Source: a virus. Taken from it: 38,658 bases of DNA. Positions 15,350 through 23,445 of this stretch are shown here, piece after piece. Numbering within the stretch: the first letter of the stretch is position 1; each line of letters opens with the position of its first letter. The position numbers were made by a program, and so were the translations under genes. The stretch is from positions 1 to 38,658 of IMG/VR virus record IMGVR_UViG_3300025652_000194, one strand, 5' to 3'. A model generated the notes under the pieces. The model was not told the origin of the DNA. It saw only the letters and a program-made list of their open reading frames with translations, and made no database searches.

Positions 15350-15359
15350 TAATAAATAT
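15350..15359 (-). promoter_or_regulatory. Late-promoter-like motif ATATTTATTA (six-gene late operon)
   Basis: Exact 10-mer in TATATTTATTAATA, in the 76-base gap after thymidylate synthase and 26 bases before the first ATG. Nothing else is recognisable in the gap. Confidence 0.65.
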
Positions 15360-15399
15360 ATTAAAACTTATGAAAAATCAATACTTTATATAAATAACC

Positions 15400-16500
15400 T
15401 TAATTAGAAAGTGGGGCTTTAATACTTGAATGGGACTTATAATCTTCAATCTTGAAATCTTCGAACTTATAACTGAATATATCCTTAGCTTTATTTAAGA
15501 TTAACTTAGGTGAATCAAATTCATTTGTTCTACTCAATTGTTCGGCTACCTGGTCAAAATGGTTCTTATAGATATGTACGTTGGTTAAATCACCAATCAA
15601 CTTATCTGGAATCATATTAACTTGTTGTGCAACCATATGAAGTAAAAATCCATAACTAGCAATGTTAAATGGAATACCTAAGAAGGTATCACAAGAACGT
15701 TGATGCCATTTAAGAGATAACTTACGATAAGGTATTAAATCACCATAAATTAAAGGTTGTCCACGATATAAATACTTATTTGCTTCATGAGCTGGGTCAA
15801 ATGAATCCCTTACCCAATCCACAGTATCAATAACAATTTTAATCCTTTCATCATGAGTTAATTCCTCAGTATAGAATTCAAATGCCCAGTGACATGGTGG
15901 TAGTGTCATTTCACTTATCTCACCAACATTCCAAGCAGACACCATAATACGTCTACCATCTGGGTTGTTATTTAATTGGTCAATAACATTTTGGATTTGG
16001 TCAATTGTTTTAACCGCCACTTTACAATTTTCATTAGTTATATCATATGGAATAAGAGTTTTCCATTCTCTCCATTGTTTTCCGTAGATTGGACCTAAAT
16101 CACCCCATTCCTTAACAAAGTGGTCATCATCATCAAAATTATTAATCTTATCTACAAAATCTTCTTGTGAAAGGATATCAAATCGATTAGAATGTATTGT
16201 TGGATGGTTGTTATGATAATGTTCATATTTCTTATATGCGTCACCAGTCCAAATATTAACCCCATTATTCACAAGGTATTTAATGTTGGTATCACCATTA
16301 AGAAGCCAAAGTAACTCATGTATGATTCCTTTAGTAAACATCTTTTTGGTTGTAAGCAGTGGAAAACCATCTGCCATATCTAATTCAAGGGTATGGTGAA
16401 ATATGGATTTAGTACCAGTACCAGTTCTATCACCCTTTAGTACACCTTCATCCATAATCTTATGGAGAAGCCTTAAGTATTTTCCATCAACCCTACTCAT
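15400..16500 (-). CDS. thyA: Thymidylate synthase
   Basis: Converts dUMP to dTMP with methylene-tetrahydrofolate, supplying thymidine for phage DNA. Family signatures are in order: DRTGTGT (24-30), FPLLTTKK (46-53), IIHELLWLLNGDTN (59-72), GPIYGKQWR (136-144), the catalytic LPPCHW with Cys203 and its downstream partner RSCDTFLGIPFNIASY (268-283), HIYKNH (309-314) and the C-terminal SIKAPLSN. At 366 residues it is about 100 longer than the E. coli enzyme; one insertion of about 45 residues lies between the catalytic Cys and RSCD (TEELTHDERI to RKLSLKW). It overlaps the preceding gene by 8 bases and follows the KTSC gene in the same direction. Confidence 0.95.
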   Translation of the reverse strand: MSRVDGKYLRLLHKIMDEGVLKGDRTGTGTKSIFHHTLELDMADGFPLLTTKKMFTKGIIHELLWLLNGDTNIKYLVNNGVNIWTGDAYKKYEHYHNNHPTIHSNRFDILSQEDFVDKINNFDDDDHFVKEWGDLGPIYGKQWREWKTLIPYDITNENCKVAVKTIDQIQNVIDQLNNNPDGRRIMVSAWNVGEISEMTLPPCHWAFEFYTEELTHDERIKIVIDTVDWVRDSFDPAHEANKYLYRGQPLIYGDLIPYRKLSLKWHQRSCDTFLGIPFNIASYGFLLHMVAQQVNMIPDKLIGDLTNVHIYKNHFDQVAEQLSRTNEFDSPKLILNKAKDIFSYKFEDFKIEDYKSHSSIKAPLSN

Positions 16501-16921
16501 TGATTTGAAGATAATGGTTAGTCATGTGATTAATTCTTTCGATTGCTTGGTTGGTGATAACGTTACCAGTATCAACACTACTAATAAACATCCTCATATA
16601 TTCAACCATATCTTCAGTATGCGATTTAATTTCACTTTCCTTTAATAGTAAGATTTCATCTTCGAATACTTTAACGTCTACATCTTCATTCTTTACAAAC
16701 TTAAATTTCTTAATACTACTGTTTAATACCTTACCTTGGCTTTCAGCAGTTTCAAATCTAAAATAGTCAGTATGTGGTACATCAAGATAGGTATAACTCC
16801 CACCAAATTTAAATATTACTGTTAAATTGTTATTACTTGTGTCATAAGTTGACGCTACAACGTTGGATGAATCATACAATGATGTAGTTACGTTTTCATT
16901 AATTACTTTTTGTCTTAACAT
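16493..16921 (-). CDS. KTSC-domain protein
   Basis: The 142-residue product carries a KTSC-type domain at about residues 18-75: SSNVVASTYDTSNNNLTVIF, FGGSYTYLDVP, YFRFETAESQGKVLNSSIKK. This fits the family pattern S-x-x-I-x-x-x-x-Y-D, F-x-x-G-x-x-Y-x-Y-x-x-V-P, A-x-S-x-G-x-x-x-N. The domain is common in phages and near lysyl-tRNA synthetases, and its biochemical role is not established. Residues 80-142 are charged helix. The gene precedes thyA with an 8-base overlap and belongs to the unit started by the minus-strand early promoter at 17173-17203. Confidence 0.8.
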   Translation of the reverse strand: MLRQKVINENVTTSLYDSSNVVASTYDTSNNNLTVIFKFGGSYTYLDVPHTDYFRFETAESQGKVLNSSIKKFKFVKNEDVDVKVFEDEILLLKESEIKSHTEDMVEYMRMFISSVDTGNVITNQAIERINHMTNHYLQINE

Positions 16922-16936
16922 AGTTTTTGTTTTTGT

Positions 16937-17155
16937 TTAATTATAATATTGTCTAAAAGATTTTATTTCACTTAAATTATAAACGATTGATTCAATAAAT
17001 TGTAGTTTTTCTTTATCTTTATCATCCCAATCTGTAATATATGTGCGTTTTTCGATAATCATATGGTTACCCTCAAATGATAATTGGGCATCAATATGAG
17101 TTATTTTATTAATGTTATTATCCTCAATTTTAAGTATTTCGATTCTTTTAGGCAT
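16937..17155 (-). CDS. Hypothetical 72-residue protein
   Basis: Begins MPKRIEILKIEDNNINKITH; a short alternating strand pattern (HIDAQLSFEGNHMIIEKRTY) is followed by an acidic helix and ends IKSFRQYYN. No family recognised. It is the first gene after a host-like promoter, about 10 bases from the expected transcript start, followed by KTSC and thyA genes. Confidence 0.7.
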   Translation of the reverse strand: MPKRIEILKIEDNNINKITHIDAQLSFEGNHMIIEKRTYITDWDDKDKEKLQFIESIVYNLSEIKSFRQYYN

Positions 17156-17172
17156 TGTTTTTTAATTTGTTA

Positions 17173-17203
17173 CAAATATAGTCAATATTTATTAATAAGT
17201 CAA
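17173..17203 (-). promoter_or_regulatory. Bacteroidota-type promoter (minus strand)
   Basis: On the minus strand TTG (17203-17201) is followed after exactly 20 bases by TATATTTG (17180-17173), matching the Bacteroidota -33/-7 pattern. It points at the 72-residue gene, KTSC and thyA. Its -33 element is only two bases away from the -33 element of the divergent clp promoter. Confidence 0.8.
17185..17194 (+). promoter_or_regulatory. Late-promoter-like motif ATATTTATTA on plus strand (clp operon)
   Basis: The only exact copy noticed reading toward a plus-strand gene; it continues as AATA, matching the extended consensus. It lies 51 bases before the clp ATG and inside the spacer of the divergent early promoter, so the clp operon may be expressed both early and late. 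Confidence 0.45.
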
Positions 17204-17205
17204 CC

Positions 17206-17236
17206 TTGATTTATTGGTTTTAATTAACTATCTTTG
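17206..17236 (+). promoter_or_regulatory. Bacteroidota-type promoter of clp operon
   Basis: TTG (17206-17208), a 20-base spacer and TATCTTTG (17229-17236). The expected transcript start is only a few bases before the ATG at 17246, so the clp mRNA should be almost leaderless. Confidence 0.85.
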
Positions 17237-17245
17237 TTTGACAAG

Positions 17246-19753
17246 ATGATAAACAAAATATATATGAATAGAAATGTAGTCCCAAAGGTTAAGGTCATTA
17301 TAAAAAACGCAAATGATATTGCAAAGGAGTTCGATGATAACTTCGTAAGACCAGAACATGTGTTACTGGCAATCCTTAATGATAAAAAAAATAACTGCGT
17401 ATCGTTGTTATCAGAAATGAATGTAGATTTAATTTCATTAACTGAAGATACTAACGAATTTATAACCACTTCAAATCTAAATAGGATTGAAGGGCTTAAG
17501 ACAAACGTAAAATTAGAATTTAGTGATGAAACCAAAACTGCGTTTAGGTTATTATCAACAGAAGCCAAGGGTGTTAAATCAGATGTAATTGATACGGCAC
17601 ATGTATTGTTGGGGATATTAACCCACAATACTTGGGATTTTGTTAAATTACTTAGAAAACATCGTATAACCCATAAAAGCTTTAAAGGTATAATTATGAA
17701 ACTTAATAATGAATTCGGTTCTTTTAAAGATGATGATAGCGATGCTAGTGATTCAGATATACCATTCCCAATGGGTAGTAAAGACAAGAAAGATAAAAAC
17801 GGTCGCACACCAGTTTTGGATAATTTCTGTAGGAACATAACCGAGGTTGCCAACGAAGGTGGTATTGACCCAGTTATTGGTAGACAAAAGGAAATTAAAA
17901 GAATATCTCAAATACTTGCTAGACGTAAGAAAAATAACCCAATTTTAATTGGTGATGCTGGAGTTGGTAAAACAGCGATAGTTGAAGGTCTTGCAATACT
18001 TATAAATGAAGGTAAGGCATCTAGGGTGTTATTGGATAAAAAGATTTATTCATTAGACCTATCTTCAATTGTTGCTGGTACTAAGTATCGTGGACAATTT
18101 GAAGAACGAATGAAGGCCATTTTAAATGAATTAAAAAATAATAAAGATGTTATTTTATTCATAGATGAATTTCACACCATTGTTGGTACTGGTAATGCAT
18201 CTGGAAGTATGGATGCTGCTAATATATTTAAACCAGCCTTAAGTAGTGGTGAAATTCAAGTAATCGGTGCTACAACACCAGATGAATTTAGAGAAAATAT
18301 CGAAGGTGATACTGGTTTAACAAGAAGATTCCAAAGAGTGAATATTGAAGAACCATCAATTGAAGAAACTACGGTGATTCTTAATAACATAAAAAACAAA
18401 TATGAGGAACACCATGGTGTTATCTATACAGATGAAGCCATTAACGAATGTGTTAGGTTATCAGATAGATATATAACAGATAGAGCCATGCCAGATAAAG
18501 CAATCGATGTTTTGGATGAGGTGGGTGCAACTACTAATGTTGATATAGTAGCACCAAATAATATTAAAACCTTAGAAGAAAACAAATACGAAATTAGTAA
18601 ACATAAATTAACTGCCGTAGCTAAACAAGATTTCGAAGCCGCAGCCAAACTAAGGGATGAAGAACGTAAAATTATCGAAGCGTTGGATATTGAAAAAGAG
18701 AAATGGGAAAAATCATTAGACAATAATAAAACTATTGTTAATGAAGTATTGGTTTCAGAAGTTGTTAGTATGATGACTGGAATACCAATTAGTAATATGT
18801 CCACTGAAGAAACCAAAAGATTGGTTAATATGGATAAAGACATTAAAAAACTAATCATTGGTCAAGACAGAGCCGTAGATAAGGTTGTTAAAGCCATTAA
18901 ACGTAACCGTCTTGGTATTAAAGATAAAAGTAAGCCTATCGGGTCATTTATATTTTTAGGACCAACTGGTACTGGTAAAACCCATTTAGCTAAATTACTT
19001 GCAGAAAACCTATTTGGTTCTGAAGATGCATTGATAAGATTAGATATGTCCGAATATATGGAAAAATTTAATGTTACAAGCCTTATCGGTCCACCACCTG
19101 GGTATGTTGGTTATGAAGAAGGTGGTCACCTAACTGAGAAAGTTAGAAAAAGACCATACTCTGTTGTTTTATTTGATGAAATCGAAAAAGCACATGAAGA
19201 TATTTACAATGTATTACTTCAATTATTAGATGATGGTCAATTAACAGATGGATTAGGTAGGCAAGTTAACTTTAAAAATTGCCTAATTATAATGACATCT
19301 AATATTGGTGTTTCAGAACTTAATACATTCGGTAAGAATATGGGGTTTGAAACGGGGGCTACTGTTGTTAATACAGAAAAGAACATGCGTTCAATCATTG
19401 ATAAGGCACTTAAAAAGAAATTCAAACCAGAATTCCTTAATAGACTAGATGATTCAATCGTGTTTAATAGCTTAACACAAGAAGATATTCATAAGATTAT
19501 CTATAATGAAATAGATGACCTTAAAGAACGTGTGTTGGAAAGTGGGTATGTGATTAAAATTGCTAAAAGTGCAATTACCTATGTGGCAATACAAGGATAT
19601 GATGCAACCTATGGTGCAAGAGAACTTAATAGAGCAATACAAAGATGTATTGAAGAACCAATAGCGGATAAGATTCTATCTGGTGATGTTAAGAGGGGGG
19701 ATACAATTAATATTACCTATAATAAAAAGACCGACAAATTAATACTTAAATAA
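17246..19753 (+). CDS. ClpC/ClpA-type AAA+ unfoldase with two ATPase domains
   Basis: Hexameric unfoldase that threads proteins into ClpP or refolds them. From the ATG (835 residues; an upstream TTG lies inside the promoter) the order is Clp_N repeats (about 10-145), D1 with GDAGVGKT (236-243), pore motif KYRGQFEER and Walker B LFIDEFH (about 304-310), a short middle region with a UVR-like helix pair ([16 protein letters not shown], about 460-475), and D2 with GPTGTGKT (about 572-579), [16 protein letters not shown] and [10 protein letters not shown]. The middle region is short, as in ClpC, not the long ClpB coiled coil. At 699-701 is MGF where ClpA/ClpC/ClpX carry the ClpP-docking loop (I/L/V-G-F/L). 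All nucleotide-binding and arginine-finger motifs look intact. It leads an operon with a DUF5661-like gene (TAATG overlap). No clpP is in the window, so host ClpP would be the partner. Confidence 0.93.
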   Translation: MINKIYMNRNVVPKVKVIIKNANDIAKEFDDNFVRPEHVLLAILNDKKNNCVSLLSEMNVDLISLTEDTNEFITTSNLNRIEGLKTNVKLEFSDETKTAFRLLSTEAKGVKSDVIDTAHVLLGILTHNTWDFVKLLRKHRITHKSFKGIIMKLNNEFGSFKDDDSDASDSDIPFPMGSKDKKDKNGRTPVLDNFCRNITEVANEGGIDPVIGRQKEIKRISQILARRKKNNPILIGDAGVGKTAIVEGLAILINEGKASRVLLDKKIYSLDLSSIVAGTKYRGQFEERMKAILNELKNNKDVILFIDEFHTIVGTGNASGSMDAANIFKPALSSGEIQVIGATTPDEFRENIEGDTGLTRRFQRVNIEEPSIEETTVILNNIKNKYEEHHGVIYTDEAINECVRLSDRYITDRAMPDKAIDVLDEVGATTNVDIVAPNNIKTLEENKYEISKHKLTAVAKQDFEAAAKLRDEERKIIEALDIEKEKWEKSLDNNKTIVNEVLVSEVVSMMTGIPISNMSTEETKRLVNMDKDIKKLIIGQDRAVDKVVKAIKRNRLGIKDKSKPIGSFIFLGPTGTGKTHLAKLLAENLFGSEDALIRLDMSEYMEKFNVTSLIGPPPGYVGYEEGGHLTEKVRKRPYSVVLFDEIEKAHEDIYNVLLQLLDDGQLTDGLGRQVNFKNCLIIMTSNIGVSELNTFGKNMGFETGATVVNTEKNMRSIIDKALKKKFKPEFLNRLDDSIVFNSLTQEDIHKIIYNEIDDLKERVLESGYVIKIAKSAITYVAIQGYDATYGARELNRAIQRCIEEPIADKILSGDVKRGDTINITYNKKTDKLILK

Positions 19754-20055
19754 TGAAAGACAAACTAAAGGGTGGTCTATCCGATGATAAATCAGTGGAA
19801 GACATAGCAAATAAATTTGATATATCCGTTGCCGATATTAAAAAACAATTAGAAATTGGTGGTAAGGTTGAATTGGAACATGTTAATGATGAATCGTTAG
19901 CCAAAGAAATTAGCCTAGACCACCTTATAGAAATTCCAGATTATTATACTAGACTTAAGGAAATGGAAGATAAAGCTATTAAATATTGGAAAACAAAAAA
20001 AAGGATTAAAGATATTAAAGAAAAACTTAATAGGTTAAAACCAATAATTAAATAA
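19753..20055 (+). CDS. DUF5661-like protein with HTH-like N-terminus
   Basis: Product of 100 residues. Residues 13-38 (KSVEDIANKFDISVADIKKQ) look like a helix-turn-helix or a short helical bundle of the type 'which components go before'. Residues 38-75 (KVELEHVNDESLAKEISLDH, then LIEIPDYYTRLKEMEDKA) follow the DUF5661 pattern of K-V-G/E-x-E-H, A-x-x-I-A-x-D-H-L, P-x-Y-Y-x-x-L-x-x-M-E. The C-terminus is Lys-rich helix. Start and clp stop overlap as TAATG, so translation is coupled. DUF5661 has no established function; being tied to the unfoldase, an adaptor or substrate role is a testable idea. Confidence 0.75.
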   Translation: MKDKLKGGLSDDKSVEDIANKFDISVADIKKQLEIGGKVELEHVNDESLAKEISLDHLIEIPDYYTRLKEMEDKAIKYWKTKKRIKDIKEKLNRLKPIIK

Positions 20056-20075
20056 TAAACAAAAATTAAAAAATT

Positions 20076-20477
20076 ATGGCATTAAATATTATAGAACAAG
20101 AACAAATCATTAGAGGTGTAATTAAACCACCATCAGAAATGAATTTACAAGATTGCGTATTTCAAGCATCATATAAGTTTGCATTCGATTTTCGTGCATC
20201 TATAAAAGATACAACTGGGGATGAAGCAGCAACAAATTATGTTAATAAAATGAATGTGTCGTTTGAATATATGATGACCCATCAAACTAAAATTAGTAAT
20301 GTATTCTCAAGGGCATTGATTATGTTATTGGGTGATACTGCATCGACCTATGCTAGTGTTGGTGCGGCAGATGATGCGGCTTGGTCAACCTTTATTAATA
20401 ATAATATTGAAGAAGCAATAGAAACGGCATCACAAGTATTACCTTCAGAGAAGACTGCCTATGACGCAATTATTTAA
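20076..20477 (+). CDS. Hypothetical 133-residue protein, last in clp operon
   Basis: Predicted helical, starting MALNIIEQEQIIRGVIKPPS, with an Ala-rich C-terminal half (GAADDAAWSTFINNNIEEAI). No family recognised. It follows the DUF5661-like gene by 20 bases with AAAATTATGGC at the start, and a bidirectional terminator follows at 13 bases. Confidence 0.7.
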   Translation: MALNIIEQEQIIRGVIKPPSEMNLQDCVFQASYKFAFDFRASIKDTTGDEAATNYVNKMNVSFEYMMTHQTKISNVFSRALIMLLGDTASTYASVGAADDAAWSTFINNNIEEAIETASQVLPSEKTAYDAII

Positions 20478-20488
20478 TTATAAACAAA

Positions 20489-20527
20489 AAAGATTAGTGT
20501 CTATATGATATAAACACTAATCTTCTT
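20489..20527. terminator. Bidirectional terminator between convergent operons
   Basis: A 10-bp perfect stem (AGATTAGTGT / ACACTAATCT) with a 13-base loop. On the plus strand it is followed by TCTTTTATTTTT; on the minus strand by TTTTTTG. It separates the clp operon from the convergent gene at 20551-20748. Confidence 0.85.
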
Positions 20528-20550
20528 TTATTTTTATGGATAAGTTCTCC

Positions 20551-20748
20551 TTATTTTTTAGCTTCAGTCAATGCTGCAACTTTTTTCTCCAGGTCTGCTA
20601 ACTTATTTTCAACTAATTTATTATTAGCTTCTTTTTGTTCTGCAAGCCACACTTTTTTCTCTTCAACAATCGCTTCTGTTGCGATTTTATCTATAAGGGT
20701 AACTAATTCACTTTCTGTAATTCTTACAGTCTTTACATTTTTTGACAT
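20551..20748 (-). CDS. Small coiled-coil protein with ITE-type N-terminal motif
   Basis: Product of 65 residues: MSKNVKTVRITESELVTLID at the start, then a continuous charged helix with heptad-like Leu/Ala spacing (NKLVENKLADLEKKVAALTE). The segment VRITESELVTLI resembles the start of the gene at 24216 (ITITEEQFNRI), a short N-terminal motif shared by several small proteins of this phage. Function unknown; the terminator at 20489-20527 closes it. Confidence 0.7.
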   Translation of the reverse strand: MSKNVKTVRITESELVTLIDKIATEAIVEEKKVWLAEQKEANNKLVENKLADLEKKVAALTEAKK

Positions 20749-20779
20749 AATCTTAAGGGTTTATTTTTTAATATATATA

Positions 20780-20812
20780 TTTATTCGCCTACTATAATAA
20801 GTATCGAATAAA
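20780..20812. repeat. Inverted repeat in intergenic gap
   Basis: TTTATTCG and CGAATAAA form an 8-bp inverted repeat with a 17-base spacer in the 86-base gap between two minus-strand genes. No T run follows on either strand, so it is not a clear terminator; an operator or weak promoter-associated dyad is possible. Confidence 0.35.
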
Positions 20813-20834
20813 TACACAAAAGGCCTAAAAATTA

Positions 20835-20981
20835 CTATTTTTTTCTTACAATATAAATTTCTAATAACTGTGATACTGAAAATTTCTTCACTTTCGCAAA
20901 GTAATTTTCAGCAACAGCTAAAGAGTTGCAATCTTTTTTATTAATAATTTCACCACATGTTGTCGTTAAAACGTATATCAT
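20835..20981 (-). CDS. Small hypothetical protein, 48 residues
   Basis: ATG to TAG reading frame giving MIYVLTTTCGEIINKKDCNS followed by LAVAENYFAKVKKFSVSQLL and a basic end (VRKK). The ATG lies four bases after the stop of the upstream gene on the same strand. The mixture of one beta-like N-terminal stretch and a helix looks like a real folded small protein; the region has no other gene. No family recognised. Confidence 0.6.
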   Translation of the reverse strand: MIYVLTTTCGEIINKKDCNSLAVAENYFAKVKKFSVSQLLEIYIVRKK

Positions 20982-20985
20982 AATA

Positions 20986-21531
20986 TTAAGTTCTACTTAC
21001 CCTATCGGCAGATTTAGTTGCAGCCCAAGCATCTGGTTTAACCTTAAAGTCGTAACCCATACCAAGAACGTAACCAACGGCTTCGTCCATAGCCTTATTT
21101 GATTCCCACATTACATTTGCGTTAACATCAATGTGAATTTCTAATTTAACACCATAGTCAAGAACTAAATCATTTATTTCGTATGCTACTTCAATTGAAT
21201 TACCAACTTCATACATCATTCTTTCTTTAACCCCATCTTTATTTTTTGGGTATTTATCACTGAAGTAGTTACAACCGATAACCTTAGCACCTTTACCTTG
21301 CATAAGTACTTTACCATACTTATCCTTACCAAGATTTTGCTCCATGGCAACAACAATTACAGTCCCAAATTTATATCCTTTACCTTTTCTTTGTGAATCA
21401 GTACCAATACATAATTTAAAGGTATAACCTTGTGCTAATATTTCATCGAACATATTAGCTAAGTAATCCTTTAATGAACCTTTTATTGGTCCGTGCTCCA
21501 TCCTTTTCCATTTTTTGTCTTCAAATGCCAT
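20986..21531 (-). CDS. YkuK/DUF458-like ribonuclease H-fold protein
   Basis: The 181-residue product matches the YkuK (DUF458) family: CIGTDSQRKGKGYKFGTVIV at 41-60, a helix with YEVGNSIEVAYEI (107-119), LEIHIDVNANVMWESNKA (130-147), AVGYVLGMGYDFKVKPDAWA (151-170) and SADR at 174-177. Acidic residues Asp45, Glu108 or Glu114, Asp135 and Asp167 are placed as in the RNase H-like core. Family members occur in Firmicutes and in many phages, and their substrate is not known. Its start overlaps the end of the LRR gene by 11 bases. Confidence 0.85.
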   Translation of the reverse strand: MAFEDKKWKRMEHGPIKGSLKDYLANMFDEILAQGYTFKLCIGTDSQRKGKGYKFGTVIVVAMEQNLGKDKYGKVLMQGKGAKVIGCNYFSDKYPKNKDGVKERMMYEVGNSIEVAYEINDLVLDYGVKLEIHIDVNANVMWESNKAMDEAVGYVLGMGYDFKVKPDAWAATKSADRVSRT

Positions 21532-22990
21532 AATCGTTTTTATTTATAATTGTTTCGGGCAACAACTCTATTAATTTATTATAATTTACATTCCCGATTT
21601 TCGTCCTATCCACAGATAAGCCATATAATGACCCACCATTGGATTTATCTAAGTATTTTATCTCATCTGGTATATGAGTAATCTCATTCCCCTTCAAGTT
21701 TAAATACACTAGATTTTTCAAGTTACCAATCTCTTTTGGTAACACCGTTATTCTATTATTTGGTAAAGATATTAACTCTAACGTCTTTAACTTACCAATT
21801 GATTCATCTATTGTTACTAATCCACAATTCGTTAGAATTAAATTATCTAACATTGTAAATCTACTTATATTTGGTAGCCTTGGTATTTCAAGATTATCAA
21901 AATCAATAATCGTTGTGAAATACTCCATAACATCAAACATTGCCTCAGTCCAACCAAACTTGGTTAAAATATTCAAGTATCTGTTATTCCTATGACCACC
22001 CAAATCTTTTGCCATTACAGTCAACTCTTCGTGAAAATAATTAGAAAGACTCTCACTATGTTGCAACACATATTCATATAGGTTTGCATCATCTTGTTTC
22101 CTATCTCTAACTTGGTCTGTTTCAAAATGTAACTGAAACAAAAACTTGTCTTCTAATCTATCTGTAAAAAACCTTGTGTCTATTACAATATAAATATCTG
22201 ATTCATCACCATTAGGTTTTTTATTATTCCTATAAGTCACAAAATTTGAATTACCAGGTCTTGCTGTACACCAGTTAACAAATTTATCAAATATAACACT
22301 AGCCTCTAGTGTTGTTGGGATATAGACCAAAAATCGCCTATCTCTAACTGGTATCGTTGCATGACCCATGGCAACAAATTTATTTAATGTTTTCTCCATT
22401 TCTGAAGGGTCTCTTATAATAAACGGGTCAACCGCATCATATAATTGATTAAGAGATGTGTATTGATTTATATTGGTTGGGTCAACCATATATTTCAATA
22501 GATAACTAGCTTCTGAAAAAACCTTAAAAATATTCTTACGCTTATTAGCCTCAAATATTGTTAGATAATCCTTTGCTAGTGGTAAATCTTCGTGATAGAA
22601 CCTACCAGCCAACACAAACTCACCTTTCTTTAATGAATTGGTGAATATATTAAGCATCCACTGACAACACATTTTATTCTTTGTGGGGTCCGATTCGACA
22701 ACATCGTTAAAAACATCATTTGAGATATAAACCTTTAACTTACGTTTAATAACCTCATTTCCATTATCATCAACCTTATGTATCTTATTACCACCCTCAT
22801 CAAAAACCTCTATCTCAAGACTAAAAACAATAGCAGCTTCAGATAAATTGTTATAATTTTGTAATGTTTGACAATCATAACCACGTTCTTCATAATCAAG
22901 CTTGAGAGTTCTAATCCCAACCACATCATCACAGTCAATCACATTATACTTATCACGTAAGAAGTTTAACCTTTTCGTGTTATCAATCAT
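21521..22990 (-). CDS. WCTA-domain protein with C-terminal leucine-rich repeats
   Basis: The 489-residue product starts at ATG (MIDNTKRLNFLRDKYN); a TTG two codons upstream is less likely. Residues 1-100 are a variable N-terminal domain; 105-230 are helical (GRFYHEDLPLAKDYLTIFEA); 228-330 carry NWCTARPGNSNFVTY, DIYIVID and FQLHFETDQVRDR, a pattern W-C-T-A, Y, L-Y-I-I, Q-x-H-F-E recurrent in uncharacterised phage proteins; and about 370-470 are leucine-rich repeats (LDNLILTNCGL, LELISLPNNRITVLP, LVYLNLKGNEITHIP). LRRs normally bind proteins, so it may recognise a host factor. A host-like promoter lies directly upstream. Confidence 0.8.
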   Translation of the reverse strand: MIDNTKRLNFLRDKYNVIDCDDVVGIRTLKLDYEERGYDCQTLQNYNNLSEAAIVFSLEIEVFDEGGNKIHKVDDNGNEVIKRKLKVYISNDVFNDVVESDPTKNKMCCQWMLNIFTNSLKKGEFVLAGRFYHEDLPLAKDYLTIFEANKRKNIFKVFSEASYLLKYMVDPTNINQYTSLNQLYDAVDPFIIRDPSEMEKTLNKFVAMGHATIPVRDRRFLVYIPTTLEASVIFDKFVNWCTARPGNSNFVTYRNNKKPNGDESDIYIVIDTRFFTDRLEDKFLFQLHFETDQVRDRKQDDANLYEYVLQHSESLSNYFHEELTVMAKDLGGHRNNRYLNILTKFGWTEAMFDVMEYFTTIIDFDNLEIPRLPNISRFTMLDNLILTNCGLVTIDESIGKLKTLELISLPNNRITVLPKEIGNLKNLVYLNLKGNEITHIPDEIKYLDKSNGGSLYGLSVDRTKIGNVNYNKLIELLPETIINKNDYGI

Positions 22991-23008
22991 ACTCAATCAT
23001 ATTTTATA

Positions 23009-23039
23009 CAAAAATACACATAATTTATGGAACTTACAA
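23009..23039 (-). promoter_or_regulatory. Bacteroidota-type promoter (minus strand) for LRR operon
   Basis: TTG (23039-23037), exactly 20 bases, then TATTTTTG (23016-23009) on the minus strand. The expected transcript start is about 12 bases before the ATG at 22990. A terminator lies immediately upstream. Confidence 0.75.
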
Positions 23040-23052
23040 GCTTAAACATAAA

Positions 23053-23075
23053 AAAAGTGCGAAAAACGCACTTTT
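23053..23075 (-). terminator. Rho-independent terminator of gene 23419-23081
   Basis: Perfect 9-bp stem AAAAGTGCG / CGCACTTTT with a 5-base loop and, on the minus strand, a run of T after it. Confidence 0.88.
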
Positions 23076-23080
23076 AAAAT

Positions 23081-23419
23081 TTACTGGGAGAAAGAATTAT
23101 AAAAATCTTCCTCTATATAGCGTTTAACACGATTCTTTAAGAACCAACCTAATTCAGACTTATAGTCTTCCCTTTCTAATATTTCTAACATAATTGTTGT
23201 TGGGTTTTCACCATCGGTAAGTCTATACTTTACCTCATCAAATACTCTTGTTAGTTTTAACGCAATTAAGTCATTCATAATAATATTATAAATGTCCCAT
23301 CTATTGGTGGTTTCGGTATCTAGACCACCGATGGATTTTTTAATAAACTCTTTATATTCTTTGTCTAAGTTAGTGTAAACACCTGGACCATCTTTGATGG
23401 TGTAATCGAAATTTTCCAT
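23081..23419 (-). CDS. Hypothetical 112-residue protein
   Basis: Starts MENFDYTIKDGPGVYTNLDK; the rest is helical (WDIYNIIMNDLIALKLTRVF) with an acidic end. No family recognised. It has its own terminator and an upstream near-copy of the late motif (ATATTTATAA), so it is probably a single-gene late unit. Confidence 0.7.
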   Translation of the reverse strand: MENFDYTIKDGPGVYTNLDKEYKEFIKKSIGGLDTETTNRWDIYNIIMNDLIALKLTRVFDEVKYRLTDGENPTTIMLEILEREDYKSELGWFLKNRVKRYIEEDFYNSFSQ

Positions 23420-23445
23420 GCTTGTATTTTTAGTAGTTATTATAA

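Noticed and set aside
17224-17853. Minus-strand frame of 209 codons across the start of the clp gene
   Set aside because: It is antisense to a clear Clp N-terminal domain and its product is Ser/Leu-rich, as expected for a shadow frame.
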